Assembly (NCBI GenBank): GCA_964057225.1
Contig: OZ059897.1
Span: forward strand, 8,866,001-8,930,000
Length of the DNA stretch: 64,000 nt
Reading direction: 5' to 3'
Source: Auanema rhodensis
Lineage: Eukaryota > Nematoda > Chromadorea > Rhabditida > Rhabditidae
Below, one piece after another: positions 12,628 to 24,001 of this stretch (positions are counted from its first letter, which is position 1; the number at the start of each line of letters is the position of its first letter). The notes beneath the pieces are model-generated. The model searched no databases, was not told where the DNA came from, and saw only the letters and a program-made list of their open reading frames with translations. The position numbers and the translations under genes are program-made.

Positions 12628-15600
12628 CTATATATCTCCATTTTCGAGAAGAACGGCTAACAGTACTTCATCCATAACGTCTTCTGGAAAGTCTACTAAC
12701 TGAAACGATTTCATTATTTGGCAAAAAAAGGGTTTAAAGATGTCTGTCAGCAAATTAAAACTTAAAACATACCACATTGTTTTCAATTCTCCATCCCCCT
12801 CCTGTTCCACCGTGCTTCTCATTCAGATGTATATATACATCTTTCTGCTGGTTACTCTGAAATTATTTTATTTTAACTTTTATTTGAATTCTATGATAAT
12901 TACCGTAAATTCACAGAGCCAACAGAAATGTATTTTACAGTAATGGCATTGCATGTGGTTACAACCAGCATCTTTTTCAATGACAGCCTAAATAGAAAAA
13001 AAATATGAATTCAAAACACCAATATGTCTTACACGACACTTTTCATTAGGACAATCACGAACAACTTGTCCTCGATTCTTTTTGAAAAGGTTAATAGAAA
13101 GTTCAGAATCATCTGGAATAATGAGAATATGTATGAGGAAAACAACAGAACGCAATTACTATAGAGTTTCTTATATTCTTCACACGAATATTCTTCGTGA
13201 GGAGCTTCACAACACCGACCACATCGTTTAACACCACATTGAGAGCAAGAAACTACTTTGTCTCGTCTATCAGACACCTGAAAACGAGAATATTTTTTAA
13301 AAGAAATCATACTTATTAGCAATATACCTGGTGAATACCCATACAATCGGGAGTGGAACAAGGCTTTAAATGAGGATTGAGTAATAAAACGACATCAACA
13401 ACAGATCGCACAAAGGGCTTAAATTTTTCATAAAAAAACGAACTAGGAACTTTAATATGTCCAGTAAACAGATACTGAAATTGAAAAACTGGATTAAGTT
13501 CAAGGAATTTAATTCAAAACCGTTATATCTTGAATGCATATATCTGTTGCGCAGTCTATAGCACAACACTTTAGAGGTAACTGACGACATCGAATAGCTG
13601 TTGAAATCTGCAAGAAGATAAAAATATTCGAAAATAAGGTATATAAGACACACCATGTGAGTAAGGCATTCCAAACAGTAATGATGACCGCAGAGATCTA
13701 ATTGAAAACTAGAAAAATTGTCAACTTTCATGAAACATATCGGACAAATTGGGCGAAAGCTATGACCGGGTGCAAATTTATCTTCCATCTAAATCGCAAA
13801 ACTAGGAACCTTTGTCAAAATCGAGTACCTTGGCTTGAATACTTTCCAGCAAATTTATTAAGCATATGTATTGATATATTTGTCCCTTGAAGCTATAGAT
13901 AGTATCAGGGTAAGATACAGATAAACGTCCACCTCCAATAAGATCTCTGAAAAACAAAATTAATTATTCATTTAAAAAATAACCTTACTCTATGAAATAA
14001 TCAGGAAACCGATGGATAATCTTTCGTAGAGAAGGCAGATATCTTGGAAAATCAACTGCAATTGCAACATCGATGTTGAAATAATGCCTATAAATCAAAG
14101 AAAAAATATAATAAAATATAAATTTTCATACCAATTATCAACAAAAGACAATAGGTTGTTTTTAAACAAATCAACATCTTCATCTGATCCATATAATGTA
14201 ATAATCTTATTTATTCGATCAACAATACAGACGACGGTTCCAAAGAATTTTTCATTCATTTTATGAATCCAGGCTTCACCAAAACTGAAATATAAAATGA
14301 CAACCGATCTGTACCAGTGATAGAAATAAAATGAAAATAACTGAAACATTCATGTACACGTGGCATTGCTCACTTAATCTTTCAGAAAACATTATAATTA
14401 GATAAAATAACTTACGCAGAAAACAAGCAATATCTATTTCCCAACGAACAATCTATACTTGTACCTCGAAAAACTTGAGCTAAGATTTCAGAAGCATGAA
14501 TAACATCACGGAAAAGAGGATAATGATTGAAAGTTTGTGAATTCGAGATACCTTATCGGCCATCCTTCCACAGCTATTCTACATTCATCATTTTTAGTGA
14601 CAGTATCACATATTCTAAGCCATTTTAAATGATCTGTGCTTTCTTCAGTTCGGAAATAGTGATCTAACTCTCTGAAAATAGTTACCATTACGAAAATAAT
14701 TTAAAACTGATTTACTGTATCTTTACATGACACGCTCCACGGATAGTAACTGGTATATATCGGAACTTTCGATACGAAGGATAAAATCGAACCTAAAGCG
14801 TAGCTTTGAAAACCCTAACTAGAAATATTTCTAACCCCCAGTTTGTCTGCAGGATTCAAAGAAAATGTATCTTTATCAGGTGATCTTTCCACTAGAAATT
14901 TCAATATGTTTTCAGCCATGGACAGTTTTTCAGTGAAAATAACCTGGAATTTGAGCATGAAAGAGCAAACATGAAAATATTCACCCTAGCATTTCCCTCA
15001 TAAACGATCTCATCATGTCTGTATGTGTCAGCAGCAACATGAACGTACCAAGGCAATTCCTCAGCATTTTCAAACAACTAAGCATAATGTTATCATAAAC
15101 TATATCAGCATTCACATACCTTTGTCCAATCATCAGGTTCTATAGGCGTATCTTTATCCCATACACCAGAGTTAATGGCGGCTTTTACCAAGCGCTTATG
15201 AATTGCTTGAACAATGTTCTGTCTAAAACAGTAAAAAATTAACAGACATTATATTTTCAATACTACTTTTCGAGGCGGAATTCAGCAGATCGAAAAAAAT
15301 ACATCTTCTCATATTTAATATTATTTGCGGACATCGCCTATAACACTGGATATCAGTTGGAACTTATTACAAATTCATCATACACGATGAACCACTTCTT
15401 CCAGAGCATTTTCATTGTGTGCAGGTGCTTCCTTACGAGAACCTATCCAATTGATCTCAAGCTAAACATATCATATAACAAAAATGTTATTTTTTTAAAC
15501 AGGAACCTCATTATCACTATTATTGGAAGGAAAAAAAGAAGCATTGATCCCATGAGCGGACAAAACTTCTTGAGCAAATCTAATTTCCTTAGGATTAGTT

Positions 15601-17360
15601 ATCTAAAAGAACAATCTGCTTCACAGATGGAAAGCATTAAACTAACAATTATTTTTCCTCTTCCTTTAAATGGACGTACATACCATTTCATGTCTAATAT
15701 TAGTTCAGACTGTGGATGAACATCAATGCTAGGTTTTTTACTTTTTAGTAGATAAGGCTAAAATACAACTATTGTCAAGTGCAATTTCGACTATAATCAC
15801 CATCATATCTTTCTTAAATTTTCGAGCTTTTAAGCAAAAATCTTGATTTGAGAAATAAAGATGATAACATGTTTCAGGCAAAGATACTCCAAATAGTTCA
15901 AAATAACGTTTAATTTCTTCTGGAGGTATTTTAGCAACCTAAATTTGAACTATATTCAAAGAAAATAGGGTAACTGGTACCGAGATGCATCCTTCAATTT
16001 TCTTAATCTTAGAATGTATGCTATCAAAATCATCTTCATTCAATAATATGCAGGAAGATGGATCGCCGACAGGAAATCCATTGATTTCAGAATTACAACC
16101 AGCAGTTAATGTTAACTAGAAATATAAAAATCAGAACTGATTTCACAAAAAATCTTACTGAATATTGTGCTTCAGGTATGTCCAGTATTATTTCCTCAGA
16201 AGCTATTTCCTTAATTATTGGTCTAACTACACTACAAAATATCAAATTATACACATATACGATATGATGATGACTAACTCCTTTAGAAAAGATTGTTCTT
16301 CATTATCATAATTATATTGATCAGGGAGAAATATTAATGCTTGTTGTAGGGGATCTTTCAATCGACTTTGAAACATGAACCTTAACTCTCTCGAAAGCTA
16401 AAATATTATCCTTATTTGTACTGAACTTGCTCAAAATTTAAACCTTAACCACAGTATCTTTATTGTAGAAAAGGTTGTTTACATCGATTATATGTTTAAT
16501 TACTGTTTTTCCTAATCGAATAGTTTTAATTTGCGCCCGATACTGAGAAAAAATAATGGTATCATATGCTATTATTGAAAACTTACATCAGCCTCATCTT
16601 TTGCTTCTTGAAAATCTATAAGCTTATCCAAGTCGAGACAATGTGTAATAGATTTTGAAACATGTCCTTGTCTTTCATTACAACTTGTAATCTTGTGAAT
16701 ATATGGAACCGGACGAATTCGGCATTTCGTACAGCGAAACGTTTGTTGAAGACGTGTACGTGGAGGCCTTTTGTTTTCCACAATATCAGCAACATCTGCT
16801 TTGATTGGACACTGGTTGGCTCGGATCTGTGTTGTTAGCCACTGCAAATGTAAGCAAATTGAAGACGTACGAAATATAGTTTATCCTACTTGATTAAAAT
16901 CAAATGTTTGCACGACTGGAGTTCTCGGAACATTTGCTTCTTTTTCTTGAAATAAGTTGCTGGTTGGCTTTTCAAAAACATCTAGAAAATCCGAATCCAT
17001 CACCTGTAATGAAAAAATAAAACTAAGAATGGCAATGCTCCGACATACAACTGAATTTGAATCTTCAAACTGACTTTCGAAGCCACCAGTTTGAAATATA
17101 GTTCTACCTGAAACTGCCAAAGCTACTATCAATTCATATATGCATATGTAAATTGAATAAACCTGGAGAAGTAGTAGTTAATGTGGGTCGTCTATAAAAA
17201 TTTAGTTAATAAAGCTTAATTATAAAATAGATTTACTTTATTTCATCATCCGTATGCCATCCGCTTTGCTATAATATATATAAAATAGCAAAAAACAAAG
17301 ATAAGAAAAATAAATTACCTTTTTTACTGTTTTAATATTATTAACTGTATTATTTATCAT
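12628..17360 (-). CDS. Large RBR-type (RING1-IBR-RING2) E3 ubiquitin ligase, 32 exons, about 1061 aa
   Basis: Predicted E3 ligase that would take ubiquitin from an E2 onto a RING2 cysteine before passing it to a substrate. RING1 lies near residues 808-838 (CPIC, then CGHHYC and CLEC). An IBR follows (CSTPDC, CSQCG, CGRCC), then RING2 with the catalytic-type Cys near residue 991 in DAGCNHMQC, followed by HFCWLCEF and a HxxxxH tail ending in a GGTGGG stretch. The 790-residue N-terminal part is unrecognised apart from one CTKC-type cysteine patch (exon 16587-16841). It shows no helicase motif, although the RBR resembles from memory the C-terminus of plant DEAH11/12 proteins. Exons (high to low): 17360-17319, 17268-17237, 17191-17163, 17107-17052, 17003-16890, 16841-16587, 16542-16444, 16397-16279, 16231-16159, 16115-15981, 15938-15801, 15757-15680, 15602-15507, 15461-15384, 15337-15267, 15222-15120, 15077-14985, 14943-14836, 14792-14716, 14671-14552, 14508-14416, 14284-14132, 14087-13989, 13946-13829, 13788-13654, 13607-13521, 13474-13328, 13277-13160, 13112-13033, 12987-12904, 12856-12773, 12699-12628. 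All phases agree, but the exon at 14508 has no AG acceptor. The start is the first in-frame ATG after the acceptor at 17413. Confidence 0.88.
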
Positions 17361-17412
17361 TTCGTAATATAAAAGAATATTATGAACAACTTTGATTCCT
17401 ACATAAGCCTTT

Positions 17413-17577
17413 CTAAAATATTGATTAGTAATATACAAAATACTATTCGAAATTTCAAAATATGAGCACAGATATGTCATGAATACTAACATAATCATAA
17501 TTTATATAAACAAAATTATTCACACATTAAAAAATTATTTATTCAAATTGCGAAATTTTCAAATAGAAGCAGTTGCT
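17413..17577 (-). promoter_or_regulatory. TOE1-RBR intercistronic region
   Basis: The minus strand carries AATAAA at 17543-17538, 34 nt after the TOE1 stop. About 125 nt later comes a TATTTTAG acceptor (AG ending at 17413), then 52 nt to the RBR start. This arrangement of a poly(A) signal followed by a trans-splice acceptor is the typical intercistronic layout of a nematode operon. No independent promoter is evident. Confidence 0.6.
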
Positions 17578-19503
17578 TAAGAGTTTTCAGACTCTGTGTC
17601 ATAATCAGCTTTTGCTTTAATTCGATTTCGTTCAATCGAAACAAATCGATCTGCATGCTTAGGACATATTCCGCCAAAACTTGAACCTTGAATGAGTAGA
17701 GGTATTTCTTTTCCAGACAAAGGAAGTTTATTACACTCCTTAAACAACAATAGAATAAACAAAAACATGTTTAAAAAAACCTCTGGATTCAGCTGACCAG
17801 TGCGGCAAAGGTGCATTCTATTTTGGAAAAGGACAGAAAACCCTGTCATAAACGCATCAACTCCCGCTCTATGACATCCTATATACCAATGATATTATAG
17901 TATCAAATAGTAAATATATACAACTGACCTGCGACCTTGAGTCTCGGTTTGTTGGCTAACTGAGCGACCGTGACCATCGTTCTAGGTTTTACAATATCCT
18001 GCTCTTTTGTTTTGTTGGAATCAGGATTTAAATACTCATATCTGATTGAAAAGTTATATTTGAATGATCGTTATGTACCTTCAGAAAATACCTACGTTTC
18101 CGTTTTCGTTTTTCTTTTTCTTGTTTTTCAACTTCTAAATCAAGTGCGAAATCGACGTCATGATATTTGTCGCACTTCTTTTGTCGACAAAATCCATGAT
18201 TCTGAAATATGCCATAGGAATCTCTACAAATAGCAATAATATTACTGAAAATTGTGAACAAACGGCCGTTGCTAAATCACAGGGAATTGTATGGAGAGGA
18301 AAATCTACTGGAAGCGAGCAATTCATACACTCAATAGCCGATTTTACGACATCAGTGAGGCCTAAATATAAAAATATATACTTCAAGGAACAGCAAAAAT
18401 TTAACGACCAACCATTTTGCTCATCAAACGATATGGATAAACACCATTTATTTGAGTTTGATTCTCGTACATTATCACCCTGACTAAATGGGATTTATAA
18501 TATTGTGGAAGAAGTCACAAACCATTTTCGGAATACATATTCTAGGAATGAAGCCTTCATGCGGGAACTGTATTCAGCTAAGTACTTTGAGTCACATAAT
18601 GGAGATTCTTTGGGAAAGAGATCATTTAAGGCATTAACAAATTGAGAAAATCTGAACTTCTCTTTCTTTCTAAGAAAATACAAAAACTCATTTACTTTTC
18701 CGGTAATTCACTGTAGAAATGTTGGTAAAGAAAAGTTAGATCGATTAACCCGTTGTGAAGTGCCAAAGGACGAGAAGATGATAAAATTTCGTTAATCAAA
18801 ATTCGTAAATAGCAGGCCTTAATAAAGATTATGATGGTATTAGCGATTTTCAACTTTTACCTTTACTACATTACTTGGATTGTAGTGAACCCCAGACGAT
18901 ATTAATCGATTAAAATCAAAATCGTGTTTAGCTAGAAACTCTAAAGCATCTGGCTCTATGGTGAAAGGTTCAGAGCATAAGGTGAGAATGTTGAAAACCT
19001 ATTCAGAATATGAATAAAACTATTTGAATTTCTAAGCATCCAACAAACTTGTGATTTAAATTTCAATCTTCTTTTGGTTTCATTTGTATCAATCAATTTA
19101 AAAAACGCTATTCCCAAGGATAAAACACTCCTGAATTGTTAACATACGTTTTCAAAAAACATGGTATTTATAATAGAGCTATAATAATTTAGAAATGAAC
19201 TAAAAACCTCGATTTGGCAGCTTCTCGCATTGCCGTATAACGTTCTTCAACGTTCTTGCTTGACATTCTTTTTATGGAACCTAAGCCCGAAAGCTCCTAA
19301 GGTGAACAGATTTATAACAGATAGCTATCATCAATTCAAACCATATCTAATGCTATGAAATCAGCATTTTTCAGAGAAATTAGAAGATATGGCCATATCG
19401 AATGAAAATTAGTTCTGGTGATTTCTATAACCTAAACCAAAGCTGGGACACAACAACATACCGAACCAACCTGAATTTCATCTAAGCTTGCTTTGCGACC
19501 CAT
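17577..19503 (-). CDS. toe1: TOE1: DEDD-family 3' exonuclease/deadenylase with C3H zinc finger, 13 exons, 456 aa
   Basis: TOE1 is a nuclear CAF1-type 3'-5' exonuclease that trims oligo(A) tails of snRNAs and other small RNAs. Catalytic residues seen are D and E in [14 protein letters not shown] (near residues 36-40), the Asp of [14 protein letters not shown], and [12 protein letters not shown] near the C-terminus. The substrate-side motif [10 protein letters not shown] is present. A CCCH finger (VCSQFSNHGFC, then C and H in CDKYH) and [10 protein letters not shown] follow, then a basic KRKRKRR stretch, as in vertebrate TOE1 (about 510 aa). Exons: 19503-19471, 19431-19342, 19296-19208, 19130-19049, 18998-18861, 18817-18696, 18669-18523, 18483-18413, 18361-18246, 18201-18092, 18041-17929, 17878-17781, 17738-17577. 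Phases close exactly. It sits between TRIC-A (193 bp upstream) and the RBR gene (217 bp downstream), a likely operon member. Confidence 0.95.
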
Positions 19504-19523
19504 ATGAATTGGAGAGATGTATT

Positions 19524-19695
19524 CTATTCATTTGTTAGAGAAAATAAAGATTCTCAAATTGAAGTACTATTAGAAATAAAATCGAATAAAAGAAAACACA
19601 CATTATTATGAAATATATTTATTTATTGTGTACAAACAATAAAAATGAACATACTTTTGATATCAATACTATGAAACTAAGTCGTTTGTGCCATT
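19524..19695 (-). promoter_or_regulatory. TRIC-A/TOE1 intercistronic region
   Basis: On the minus strand two overlapping AATAAA signals lie at 19627-19618, about 70 nt after the TRIC-A stop. A GAATAG acceptor-like site follows about 95 nt later (AG ending at 19524), and the TOE1 ATG is 20 nt beyond. The spacing parallels the TOE1-RBR gap, supporting co-transcription with downstream trans-splicing. Confidence 0.55.
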
Positions 19696-21110
19696 TCATT
19701 GATCTTTCTTTTCACCATTAGAAATAGTCCCATTTTCTGATGAATGTCCAGTTGCTCTACGCTCACGAGCAGCAGCAAGAGCTCTGAAGTTTTCATAATT
19801 ACGTTTTAAATGCTATTTCACGAATTTTAAATGTAGGATGCCCAATAGGAACATATTCTCCTACAGTATTCATTTCTTAAGTTGGAAAAAGAAAATAGAG
19901 GATAAAGCTTATGAAACATACCTTGATAATGCATCCCAGATACCTCCCATGAAGACAGCACAGAAAAGATTTTCTAGAGGAGCAAATGGATCAGTTACGT
20001 CGAAAACAATGGCGGAGAATTTGAAATAAACAAAGAAACCGACAATACCCTGAAATATAACTTGTTAGTACATATAAACTTTGAATTACTGTTTACCAAA
20101 TAAACGATGTCATGAGGGATTGAGACGTAAATACTATTCTTCTCAAGAGCGAGAATGATAGATCCAACAAGGCAAGCCTTAGTAGCTAAGGATGGACGAA
20201 GAACTTCATTATGATGAGGTAGCCATACACCACGCACAAGCTGCAATGAACATTGTTATTCATAATATACGCATATAATATACCTGTTCAACAGTTTTCA
20301 CAATTCCTGACCCAGCGCCCTTTGCTGTTCCCACGATAATTTGTACCATATAAGAGTTAGGATACAATTTCGCTGCATGGGATACGCCATGCGATACCTG
20401 TGAAAACACTATGATTTAGAAAAACAACTACGAAACATTTCACAATTAAATTTACATAAACATAGTTCAAAAATGGTGTAATACAAAAACTACTTTAGAA
20501 TTTGTTTCTTAACTTCTACGTAAATAGCATACAATTAAGTATTATTTTATTTTTAAAAATTTTAAATATTTCGAAAATTGTTTACCGTTCCAAAAAAAAT
20601 TTAAATTCATACCTTGTGTGCTCTTTTGACTTCTTTGAGGATTGCTAAGACACATTTGATGGGAACTACTTTAGCCAATTTATAAATACCATCGAACGGA
20701 GCATAGAAGACAAGATACCAAATAATGGATGCCTTCAATGAATATCTATAGATTTAGAACAGTTTAATATAGATTACAAGGAGAATATCGTCGTGACGTT
20801 TGAATGGTGCAATTACTGGCTCACCCAACAAGAAATTGGCAAGGAATGAATCGGCAAAACACATTAACATCGAGGAGAGCCAACATGATAAAGGATGTTT
20901 TCGTGAGAAAATACCAGCATTAGCAGCTAAATCATCGCGAACTTCGATAATCATCTGTATATGTAAGAAATCTAGAAGGAAATTCAGTAATTAGTAACTT
21001 ACCAAGATGTAATGTGCTATGTCGAAGTAGGGGAACATCTTAAGCCGGTGCAATTGAGCACCGGCTTCTAAAAGGATCTCTTGATCCAATTGCATCCCCT
21101 CTGGGAGCAT
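19696..21110 (-). CDS. TRIC trimeric intracellular cation channel, copy A (TMEM38 family), 7 exons, 292 aa
   Basis: ER/SR monovalent cation channel that supplies K+ counter-current during Ca2+ release. The lipid-binding/pore signature KEVKRAHK lies at about residues 128-135. The glycine-rich GTAKGAGSGIVK segment, FLLGEPVIAPFKRHDD, RLKMFPYFDIAHY and MGGIWDALSR are all hallmark TRIC segments. Length matches TRIC-A/B (about 290-300 aa), and the tail is charged and hydrophilic. Exons: 21110-21003, 20954-20778, 20732-20613, 20397-20284, 20240-20097, 20049-19922, 19783-19696, all in phase. The ATG lies 3 nt after a TTTTAAG acceptor. The first exon carries a perfect 10-bp hairpin. It is tandem with copy B upstream and is probably the first gene of the TRIC-TOE1-RBR operon. 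Confidence 0.95.
21042..21067. repeat. Perfect 10-bp inverted repeat in TRIC-A exon 1
   Basis: Arms AAGCCGGTGC (21042-21051) and GCACCGGCTT (21058-21067) with a 6-nt loop, lying in codons for EAGAQLHRLK. The mRNA could form a stable hairpin about 40 nt from the start codon. Confidence 0.85.
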
Positions 21111-22434
21111 TTCCTTAAAATAACCATCAGTATACATGGAATATTATTTTATGCGAAGCAGATAAGATTGTTCCTTATATGAATAATACTGAGAGCATTG
21201 TCACTAGTTAGACCAACGGAAACGGAAAGGACCCGAATGTTTCAGTTACTAACAAGGGCCAAGATACAATCCTTGATTGCTCTCAAAGTGTTAGTTAATT
21301 GGAAGAATAATAGGAGTCAACTAATGTTGTAATGATGTTCTCTTAGTTGCCAACGGTTAACGGTTAAATACATATGTATATGTTAAAGTAGTGAGCAATA
21401 TTTAAAAAATGATAATATTTAATAAATATTTTGAAAATATGAGAGAAACCTTAGTAAAAAAACAGTTTCAAGTAGTATAAGCGGGAGATAACGTTGTATA
21501 ACTGGACGTATTGGCAGATGGAGAACAGTTGCCATCTGAACATTCGATGTATCGCACAGAGAAGATATTCGTCAGGAGGGTTTGAGGAAAATCGATTATT
21601 GAAACTTCTCAAAGAGATATAACATAACGAGAATTTATTTGAAAAGAAATTTTGATGCTCGGGAGTTGTCACGACACTGTTCGGCAAAGTAATAGAACGA
21701 TTTTTAGCATAAATTTGAATCTCTAGAATGAAAGTAAGTAACAGGAAGTGTATTCATAAACCTAAAGAAAAAGCCTAAACAACTTGAGTTTCTTTGAGAA
21801 TTTGTAAATAGTAACAACATAAAGAAAAAACTCTTTTCAGGAGCAATGAAGTAAAGTGACTAAGTTTCAATTGTACTTTCAGCTAAACACTTGTATCAAG
21901 TTTCGTTAGATCCCGAAACCATTTAAGAATTACGTATAGCGGCAAATTCTTGCAAATTCTTGGAGGCATTATTGAAGAATTTGAATGCGATGAATGAAAT
22001 ATTTATAGAAATTCATCAAAAGTGATACAAGCAATACCACACAGGGGATAAGACAAACTTGAGTGTTGTCTATGTGATTAACGCGAGCTGATCTGAATCG
22101 ATTGAGCGAATCTTAGACAAACAGAGAGCTGAGAAATCTGACAATGCTTGTCAGTGAGAAAAAAAGACATTAGACTCGTATATATTTATTAAAATAATTA
22201 ATTAAAATTTCCCTAAGCTTTGTTATGGAATTTAAAATAGTACTATGAAGAATGCTGTTTTTTGGTCAAAGACCCGCAGGAATATACAAATTATAAAGCG
22301 AGTTATGAATGATATAAATATAACAATGCTAGATCACAGTTAACTTGACTAGAAACTATTGGCTTCAAGTTGAGGAGATGAGAGCTGGAACTTTGCAACC
22401 TGAGAATATTTTAATCTCCTAATAAAAATCTAAT
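21111..22434. other. Intergenic, TRIC-B to TRIC-A
   Basis: A 1.3-kb gap with no supported gene. It is much larger than the 193- and 217-bp gaps downstream, so TRIC-A probably has its own promoter here and begins the operon. Confidence 0.45.
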
Positions 22435-24001
22435 TTATTTGTTCTTCTTGTCATATTTTCTTCTTTTTTCCTTTGTTATTTCTTCCTCAGCTTTAACTAC
22501 TCCATTAGATGCTTCAACTTTCGTGTGCTGAATAGCTCTGCGAAAATTTATATTAGTATTTGAAAATAGTTTGTATCTCATACTTTTGCAAAGCTTCCCA
22601 TATTCCACCCATGAAAATCGCGCAACATAAATTCTCAACAGGAGCCAATGGGTCCGAAACTCCAACAAAGACTGCGGCTAACTTGAAATATATAAAGAAG
22701 CTAACAACACTCTGGAATTCAAACAAATATTTAAAAAAAAATAAAAACACTAACCAAATAGACTAGATCATGAGGAGCTGTAACATACATACTATTTCTC
22801 TCCAATGTGAAGACCAATGAAGCGACAACACAGGCCTATAAGAATTTGAAAATTATTTCAAGTTCAAAACAACAATAAAGGTGACTGATTTTATATATTG
22901 AAAAGGGGACAAATCTTGGAGTAAAACACAAACCTTGGTTGTGAATGAAGGACGAAGTAGTTCATGCTTATTCGGTACCCACACACCTTGAACGAGCTGA
23001 AAAAACCTTTGCGTAATGACGAACACATGTTCAATAGTAAACCTGTTCAATAATTTTGACCACTCCTGCTCCCGCACCCTTGGATACTCCAACTAGTACT
23101 TGAACTAAGTATGATTCAGGATATAATTTTGCTGCATAGGTTACACCATGTGATATCTGAAAAAAAAAAACAATGTTTCAGCAAAAAAATATAGACTATG
23201 AACCTTATATGCTCTTTGAACTTCCTTAGCTATATATAGCACTAACTTGATAGGAAAGAATTTAATTAGTTTATAAACCAAATCAAAGGGTGAATAGAAG
23301 ACAAAGTACCAAACAATTGATGCCTAAAACAGCCACATAATCCAGAGATTAAAAGAAGAAAACTAACGAGTATTACGTCATTATGACTTTTAAAGGGAGT
23401 GATTATAGGCTCACCCAGAAGAAAACAAGATAAAAAACTACCTGAAAAAATGATAAAAGATAAGGAGAGAACGCAAGAAAAGTAACACCTGCGAAAGAGA
23501 TAAGCATGCATGAAAGCCAGCATGAGAACGGATGTCTTCTAGAAAATGATACTCCACCTGTTCCCATTTCATCTCTTACAGAAGAACATGCCTACAAACA
23601 TACATAGTACTAAAGTATTTTTAAACCTTATATCATTTATACTAATCAACGCACAGAAATGTTTCAAATGAATTATCACGGTCAAATACTAATATAAGCT
23701 ATTGGTGTACGTATAGTGCAATGATAAGAACATGAACGGCATTAGTTATACACTTATTCAAGTAGCTAGTATTTATGCGTTTCTTGAAATTTAATAGTGT
23801 TTATACAATGAGATTAGTTTTTGATATGAACTGAACACTTACAAGAAGGTAATGAGCAATATCAAAGTAGGGAAACATCTTTAATCGTTGTAGATGTCCT
23901 CCAGCCTAAAAATTACGGATAAAATGATTTAAATATAATGAAAAAAAAACCTCTATTAAGGTTTCCGGACTAATGTTCCAATCCGTTGATATGAGGCCCA
24001 T
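22435..24001 (-). CDS. TRIC trimeric intracellular cation channel, copy B (TMEM38 family), 10 exons, 299 aa
   Basis: Second TRIC paralogue in the same orientation as copy A and 1.3 kb upstream of it. Shared motifs are RLKMFPYFDIAHY, FLLGEPIITPFKSHND, KEVQRAYK (about residues 130-137), GVSKGAGAGVVK and MGGIWEALQK. The C-terminus is strongly basic (ending RRKYDKKNK), unlike copy A. Exons: 24001-23951, 23905-23843, 23591-23489, 23441-23368, 23323-23204, 23156-23043, 22996-22934, 22835-22755, 22711-22584, 22537-22435, all in phase. Three junctions present here (after the N-terminal exon, inside the second TM region and inside the ACVV segment) are missing in copy A. The other boundaries match, so the two copies share ancestry but have gained or lost introns. 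A TTTCAG acceptor lies 8 nt before the ATG. Confidence 0.95.

Noticed and set aside
15357-15719. 120-codon frame on + within the RBR gene
   Set aside because: Antisense shadow of RBR exons, which have consistent phase and a recognisable product.
18160-18483. 107-codon frame on + within TOE1
   Set aside because: Antisense to TOE1 exons 8-10, with no independent support.
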